From: Chloroflexota bacterium
GTDB taxonomy: Bacteria; Chloroflexota; Limnocylindria; Limnocylindrales; CSP1-4
Direction: 5' to 3'
Length of the DNA: 55,868 bases
Assembly (NCBI GenBank): GCA_016781485.1
Contig: JADDQH010000007.1
Span: 1-55,868, forward strand
The notes beneath the pieces were generated by a model, which was not told where the DNA came from, did no database searches, and saw only the letters and a list, made by a program, of their open reading frames with translations. The position numbers and the translations under genes are program-made. Below, in pieces: positions 52,602-55,868 of this stretch; the stretch's first letter is position 1, and every line of letters starts with the position of its first letter.

Positions 52602-53510
52602 ATGGACGCCGACCAGGGCCACGAGCAGGGTACGAACGGAGACGTGGTCGAGCGGGTGGGCCCGGGCGGCCCTCCCCCCGGTCTGCTCGCAGTGATCCTC
52701 GTCGTGGGGCTGATGGCACTCGTCCTGTATGCCCTCGCCACCCGCCCGGTCCCTGCTTCCCCACCTCGGCTCGCCCTCCAAAGCGCGGCGCCGGCCCCTC
52801 GGACCTCACCCGTACTCTCGCCCCTGCCGGATCGATGCCCGCCCCCGAGCAGCTGCCTACCTCCAGCTCCACCGTCGACGCCGGCGCGATCGGTAGCGGA
52901 CGGTGTGACGCTCGCCGCTCCCCGACCAGGCGTCCCGGTCTTCACGGGCCTGCCGGTCGAGGTCGTCGGACGCGGGGCAGGAGGGATCCACGCACTCAGG
53001 GCCATCATCACGGTCGGTGACAGGAGGATCGGGGCGGCGTTCCTCTACGTCGATGCGGCCGGCCGCTTCCGCGGCCGTGTCCCCCTCTACCCGGCCGTCG
53101 AAGCGGCCGAAGCCGAGCTCTTCCTCCAGGACGCAGGCCGTGGAACATACCTCGCCTCGCGGCCCCTGACGCTCGCGCCGGCAGTCCCGGTATCGCTCTG
53201 GTCCCCGGCGCATCCGGGGGACGGAGCCACGTCCCCGCTCTCTCGGACGGCACGGCATCTGGCAGTATCCGGCGCCTCGCTCGAGCGGATCGCGAGCGTG
53301 AGCGCGACGCTCGTCCGCGGCAACGGGACCGTCGTCGCTGCTGTCGCCGGGCCCACCAGGCACGCGTTCGGACCGTGGCGCGCGTTCGAGCTCGAGCTCC
53401 CGCTTCCGGGTCGGCTACCCCGCGGTGGCCTGTCGCTCGTCGTCAAGTGGACGGACCCCCAGACGAACGAGGAGTCGCCGCCGATCCGAGTCCCTCTCCA
53501 GGGCGACTGA
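52602..53510 (+). CDS. Membrane-anchored protein with a Pro-rich linker and an Ig-like domain
   Basis: A 302-residue protein. Residues 29-46 (LAVILVVGLMALVLYALA) form a single membrane segment, followed by a Pro/Ser-rich linker to about 95 (PPPSSCLPPAPPSTPA). The outer domain has beta-rich patterns suggestive of Gmad2/Ig-like folds: GVPVFTGLPVEVVGRGAGGI, AFLYVDAAGRFRGRVPLYP, EAELFLQDAGRGTYLASRPL. I recognise no specific family. The domain order is like that of Gmad2-containing or germination-related proteins, but this is tentative. It is divergent from the ArsA-type gene. Confidence 0.6.
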   Translation: MDADQGHEQGTNGDVVERVGPGGPPPGLLAVILVVGLMALVLYALATRPVPASPPRLALQSAAPAPRTSPVLSPLPDRCPPPSSCLPPAPPSTPARSVADGVTLAAPRPGVPVFTGLPVEVVGRGAGGIHALRAIITVGDRRIGAAFLYVDAAGRFRGRVPLYPAVEAAEAELFLQDAGRGTYLASRPLTLAPAVPVSLWSPAHPGDGATSPLSRTARHLAVSGASLERIASVSATLVRGNGTVVAAVAGPTRHAFGPWRAFELELPLPGRLPRGGLSLVVKWTDPQTNEESPPIRVPLQGD

Positions 53511-53685
53511 ACAACGTCCCGCGCCTTCCCCGGGACGGACCTGCGGGAACGGTGCTCCCGTCGGTCGCGATCCCGTTCACCGCCGTGGAACGCAGCCGAG
53601 ACGGGGATCGCGCGGCGTGGGGCGGCGAGTGGGGACCGTCGGCCATTAGTGTCTCGGGAATCACGGCAGGGGCAAGGGAGGAACC
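53511..53685. other. Intergenic region before the LLM oxidoreductase gene
   Basis: 175 bp. GGGAGG just before the ATG at 53686 is the ribosome site, and TTAGTGT near 53646-53652 could be the -10. Nothing else is seen. Confidence 0.35.
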
Positions 53686-54660
53686 ATGGCGAACGACGGC
53701 ACCATCAAGTTCGGCATCCTTGCCTGGCCGCAGTACACGGATTGGACGAGCCTTCGTGACGTCGGTGCGCGTGTCGACGCGCTCGGGTACGACACCCTCT
53801 GGACCTGGGATCACCTGTACCCGATCGTCGGCTCCCCAGACGGCCCGATCTTCGAGGGATACCTGACGTTGGCCGGATGGGCCGCCGTGACCGAGCGAGT
53901 GAGGCTGGGGTTGATGGTCGGCGCCAACACGTTCCGGAACCCGGCGCTGACGGCGAAGATGGCGACGACGCTCGACCACATCAGCGGCGGTCGGGCCATC
54001 CTCGGTATCGGCGGCGCCTGGTTCGAGACCGAGCACACGGCGTTCGGGATCGATTTCGGGGCGGGGTTCGGCGAGCGGCTGGATCGGCTCGACGAGGCGG
54101 TCGAGATCATGCGCGGCATGCTCCACGGGGAGCAGCCGACGGCTCGCGGGCGGTTCTATCACGCGAAGCAGGTCCGCAACGACCCACCGCCCCTCCAGGA
54201 GCACCTGCCGATCCTGATCGGCGGCGCGGGCGAACTGAAGACGCTCAGGACGGTCGCGAAGTACGCGGACGCGTGGAACGTCGGTGGTGGCGTCGGTCGC
54301 GTGCGCCAGAAGGACGAGGTCCTCCGCCGTCACTGCGAGAAGGTCGGCCGCGACCAGGCCGAGATCGAGCGCACGCTGCAGGGCGGGGCAGTCATCATCC
54401 GAGACAGCGTCGAGGAAGCACGCGAAGCTGCGAAGTCGCTCGCCGAGCGCAACCACGGCTACGACGGCCGTGTCGAGATCGCCGGCCCGCCCGACCTGGT
54501 CGTACGGCGTATCGCGCCGTACCTCGAGCTCGGCTTCCACCACGTCTACTTCGACGCCCCCGCGCCGTTCGATGGGGAGACGCTCGAGCGCCTGGTCGGT
54601 GAGGTGAAGCCGAGGCTTCAGGAGCTCGTGGCCGCAGGCGCGGCGGGCTCCCTCCGCTAG
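53686..54660 (+). CDS. LLM class, probably F420-dependent oxidoreductase
   Basis: A 324-residue TIM-barrel protein of the luciferase-like monooxygenase superfamily. Landmarks are IKFGILAWPQYTDWTSLRDV, GYDTLWTWDHLYP (start of the cofactor pocket), GYLTLAGWAAVTERVRLGLM with VGANTFRNPALTAKMATTLD (F420-group signature), HISGGRAILGIGGAWFETEH, and PILIGGAGELKTLRTVAKYADAWNVGG (phosphate-binding loop). The GANTFRNPALTAKMATTLDH-x-SGGR set is typical of F420-dependent members in actinobacteria and Chloroflexota. The substrate is unknown. GGGAGG precedes the ATG. It is convergent with the S41 peptidase gene, with a 24-bp gap. Confidence 0.88.
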   Translation: MANDGTIKFGILAWPQYTDWTSLRDVGARVDALGYDTLWTWDHLYPIVGSPDGPIFEGYLTLAGWAAVTERVRLGLMVGANTFRNPALTAKMATTLDHISGGRAILGIGGAWFETEHTAFGIDFGAGFGERLDRLDEAVEIMRGMLHGEQPTARGRFYHAKQVRNDPPPLQEHLPILIGGAGELKTLRTVAKYADAWNVGGGVGRVRQKDEVLRRHCEKVGRDQAEIERTLQGGAVIIRDSVEEAREAAKSLAERNHGYDGRVEIAGPPDLVVRRIAPYLELGFHHVYFDAPAPFDGETLERLVGEVKPRLQELVAAGAAGSLR

Positions 54661-54684
54661 CGGAAGGGCTCGCCGCCTCCCTCC

Positions 54685-55868
54685 TCACTCGCGCCGAGTC
54701 AGCAGCTCGATCGCGCGCAAGAGCGGGGCGTCACCCGACTCCTGGATCTGCTTCCGCGTCATCGTCTTCAGGTCGTCGGGTTCCAGAGGATACGCATCGC
54801 CGGCCAGCTCGACCTTCTCGGTGGGCTCGATACCCTGCTGGAAGATCCGGTGCCCCGACGGCGTCAGCCACTGCTCGACACCGAGCCGGATCGCGGATCC
54901 GTCGGCTAGCGGGAACGTCAACAGCACCGTCCCGGTGCCGAACGTGCGGGTCCCGATCACCGCCGCCCGCCCGGCATCCTTCAGTGCACCGGCGAGGATC
55001 TCGGCCGAGCTGACCGTCCCGAAGTCGACGAGGACGACGACAGGTGTCTCCGTCGCCCGTCCCGGCTCCTCGACCTTGAACGATCTCCTGTCTCCCTCCG
55101 CATCCTCGGTGTGGAAGACGACGGATCCCTGGGGCAGGAACTGGCTCGCGGCTGCGACCGCCTCCGCGACGAATCCGCCGGGGTTGCTCCGGACGTCGAG
55201 GATGATCCCCTGCGCCCCCTGGTCGAGCGCGCTCGAGACGGCCTCCCTGAGCTGGTCGCCGAGGCCCTCCGAGAACTGGACGAGCCGGATGTGCGCGATG
55301 CGGCTGTCGGGGACGAACGCCCACATGACGGTCGGCACCTGGATCCGCGCGCGCGTGATCGTGACCTCGTAGGGCTCGCTTTCGCCCCGGTGGATGAGGG
55401 TGAGTCGGACGTTCGTCCCCGCCGCGCCTCGCACGCGCCGACTGATGTCCTCGGTGCCAAGCGTGTCGACACGGGTCCCATCGACGCTGACGAGCAGATC
55501 GCCGGGCCGGAGCCCCGCCCTCGCCGCCGGGCTATCGCTGATCACCGAGACGACCACGGGGTTCCCGTTCCGCTCGCCCAGGATGATCCCGATGCCCTCG
55601 ATCTCGCCGCTCAGCGCGGCCTCGGCGCTCTTCACGTCTTCGGGCGTCAAGAACACGCTATGGCCCGGATCGCCCAGGGCATCGACCATGCCGGAGATCG
55701 CGCCGTACACGAGGTTCTTGTCGTTGAGCACCGAGCGGTCGACGTAGTTCTTGCGGACGACATCGATCGCCTGCTCGAGCAGCGAGAGATCGACCGGGCC
55801 CGTCGGGACCGGGATGGGCGACGCGCGCGTGGGGGATGGGGCCGGCGGAGCCGAGGGCGACGCGACGC
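54685..55868 (-). CDS. S41 C-terminal-processing peptidase with an altered catalytic Lys position (5' part outside the window)
   Basis: At least 394 residues; the frame is open to the window edge, and the GTG at 55731 is internal. Visible order: a Ser/Pro/Thr-rich stretch (PSAPPAPSPTRASPIPVPTG), a helical prodomain (LEQAIDVVRKNYVDRS), HSVFLTPEDVKSAEAALSGE, a PDZ domain (GIGIILGERNGNPVVVSVIS ... GLRPGDLLVSVDGTRV), then the peptidase core AQGIILDVRSNPGGFVAEAV, with the nucleophile Ser in FGTVSSAEILAGALKD. Where CtpA/Prc have the general-base Lys in TFGKG, this reads TFGTG followed by TVLLTFPLADGSAI. Either another residue serves or the peptidase is inactive. It is probably exported. Confidence 0.85.
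   Translation of the reverse strand, partial: VASPSAPPAPSPTRASPIPVPTGPVDLSLLEQAIDVVRKNYVDRSVLNDKNLVYGAISGMVDALGDPGHSVFLTPEDVKSAEAALSGEIEGIGIILGERNGNPVVVSVISDSPAARAGLRPGDLLVSVDGTRVDTLGTEDISRRVRGAAGTNVRLTLIHRGESEPYEVTITRARIQVPTVMWAFVPDSRIAHIRLVQFSEGLGDQLREAVSSALDQGAQGIILDVRSNPGGFVAEAVAAASQFLPQGSVVFHTEDAEGDRRSFKVEEPGRATETPVVVLVDFGTVSSAEILAGALKDAGRAAVIGTRTFGTGTVLLTFPLADGSAIRLGVEQWLTPSGHRIFQQGIEPTEKVELAGDAYPLEPDDLKTMTRKQIQESGDAPLLRAIELLTRRE

Overview
The window is a GC-rich, gene-dense piece of bacterial chromosome. It has no rRNA, no tRNA, no CRISPR array and no insertion sequence that I can see. Gene content (F420-type LLM oxidoreductase, PAC2 protein, TIGR03252-like HhH-GPD protein, HipA-like kinase with DUF3037, ArsA-type ATPase with an HSP20-like tail, LVIVD-repeat protein) and the many start codons lying 6-7 nt after a -10 box suggest a Chloroflexota lineage (Limnocylindria-like) or a deep Actinomycetota-like one. 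This placement is inference; no marker gene settles it.

Layout. 1-3.6 kb: edge of a myo-inositol catabolic locus (partial iolB and a transaldolase-family gene on the minus strand, divergent from iolD). 3.6-5.0 kb: GH36 alpha-galactosidase with a suspicious 5' end. 5.1-8.0 kb: a His-rich small protein, a winged-helix protein and a patatin phospholipase. 8.1-10.0 kb: histidine kinase/response regulator pair 1. 10-12.8 kb: secreted Cu/Zn-SOD-like protein, LD-carboxypeptidase, PAC2 protein. 12.8-16.4 kb: MFS transporter, a truncated cold-shock gene, a small CxCG protein, a membrane protein, HhH-GPD and DinB-like proteins. 16.4-19.3 kb: histidine kinase/response regulator pair 2 and a divergent membrane protein. 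19.7-20.5 kb: a decayed TetR/PEP-synthase-like pair. 20.5-24.2 kb: RtcB, LVIVD protein, MBL hydrolase. 24.4-27.2 kb: several small acidic proteins, a lipoprotein and the HipA-like/DUF3037 pair. 27.3-28.7 kb: MsrA and a flavin monooxygenase pseudogene. 29.3-34.4 kb: DUF1992 protein, S9 peptidase and a three-gene DUF6582/RDD/membrane protein operon. 34.8-42.9 kb: LigB-like protein, NUDIX plus tryptophanase, DUF2255, aminopeptidase N, zinc alcohol dehydrogenase and SRPBCC protein. 43-49 kb: frameshifted SagB-type nitroreductase, S49 peptidase, phosphoesterase and a caspase-like/LysM protein. 49.7-55.9 kb: alpha/beta hydrolase, ArsA ATPase operon, an LLM oxidoreductase and a partial S41 peptidase.

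Three themes cut across the gene list. (1) At least eight small, acidic, low-complexity proteins are scattered through the window, most with their own Shine-Dalgarno site, whereas many enzyme and regulator genes look leaderless. (2) Several genes are broken: two keep both ends but have lost the middle (PEP-synthase-like, flavin monooxygenase), two appear to be single frameshifts (SagB-type, GH36 5' end), and one is truncated (cold-shock domain). (3) The HipA-like kinase/DUF3037 pair sits behind a perfect 17-bp palindrome and a divergent lipoprotein gene. With the caspase-like/LysM protein it is the most interesting candidate for something little described.
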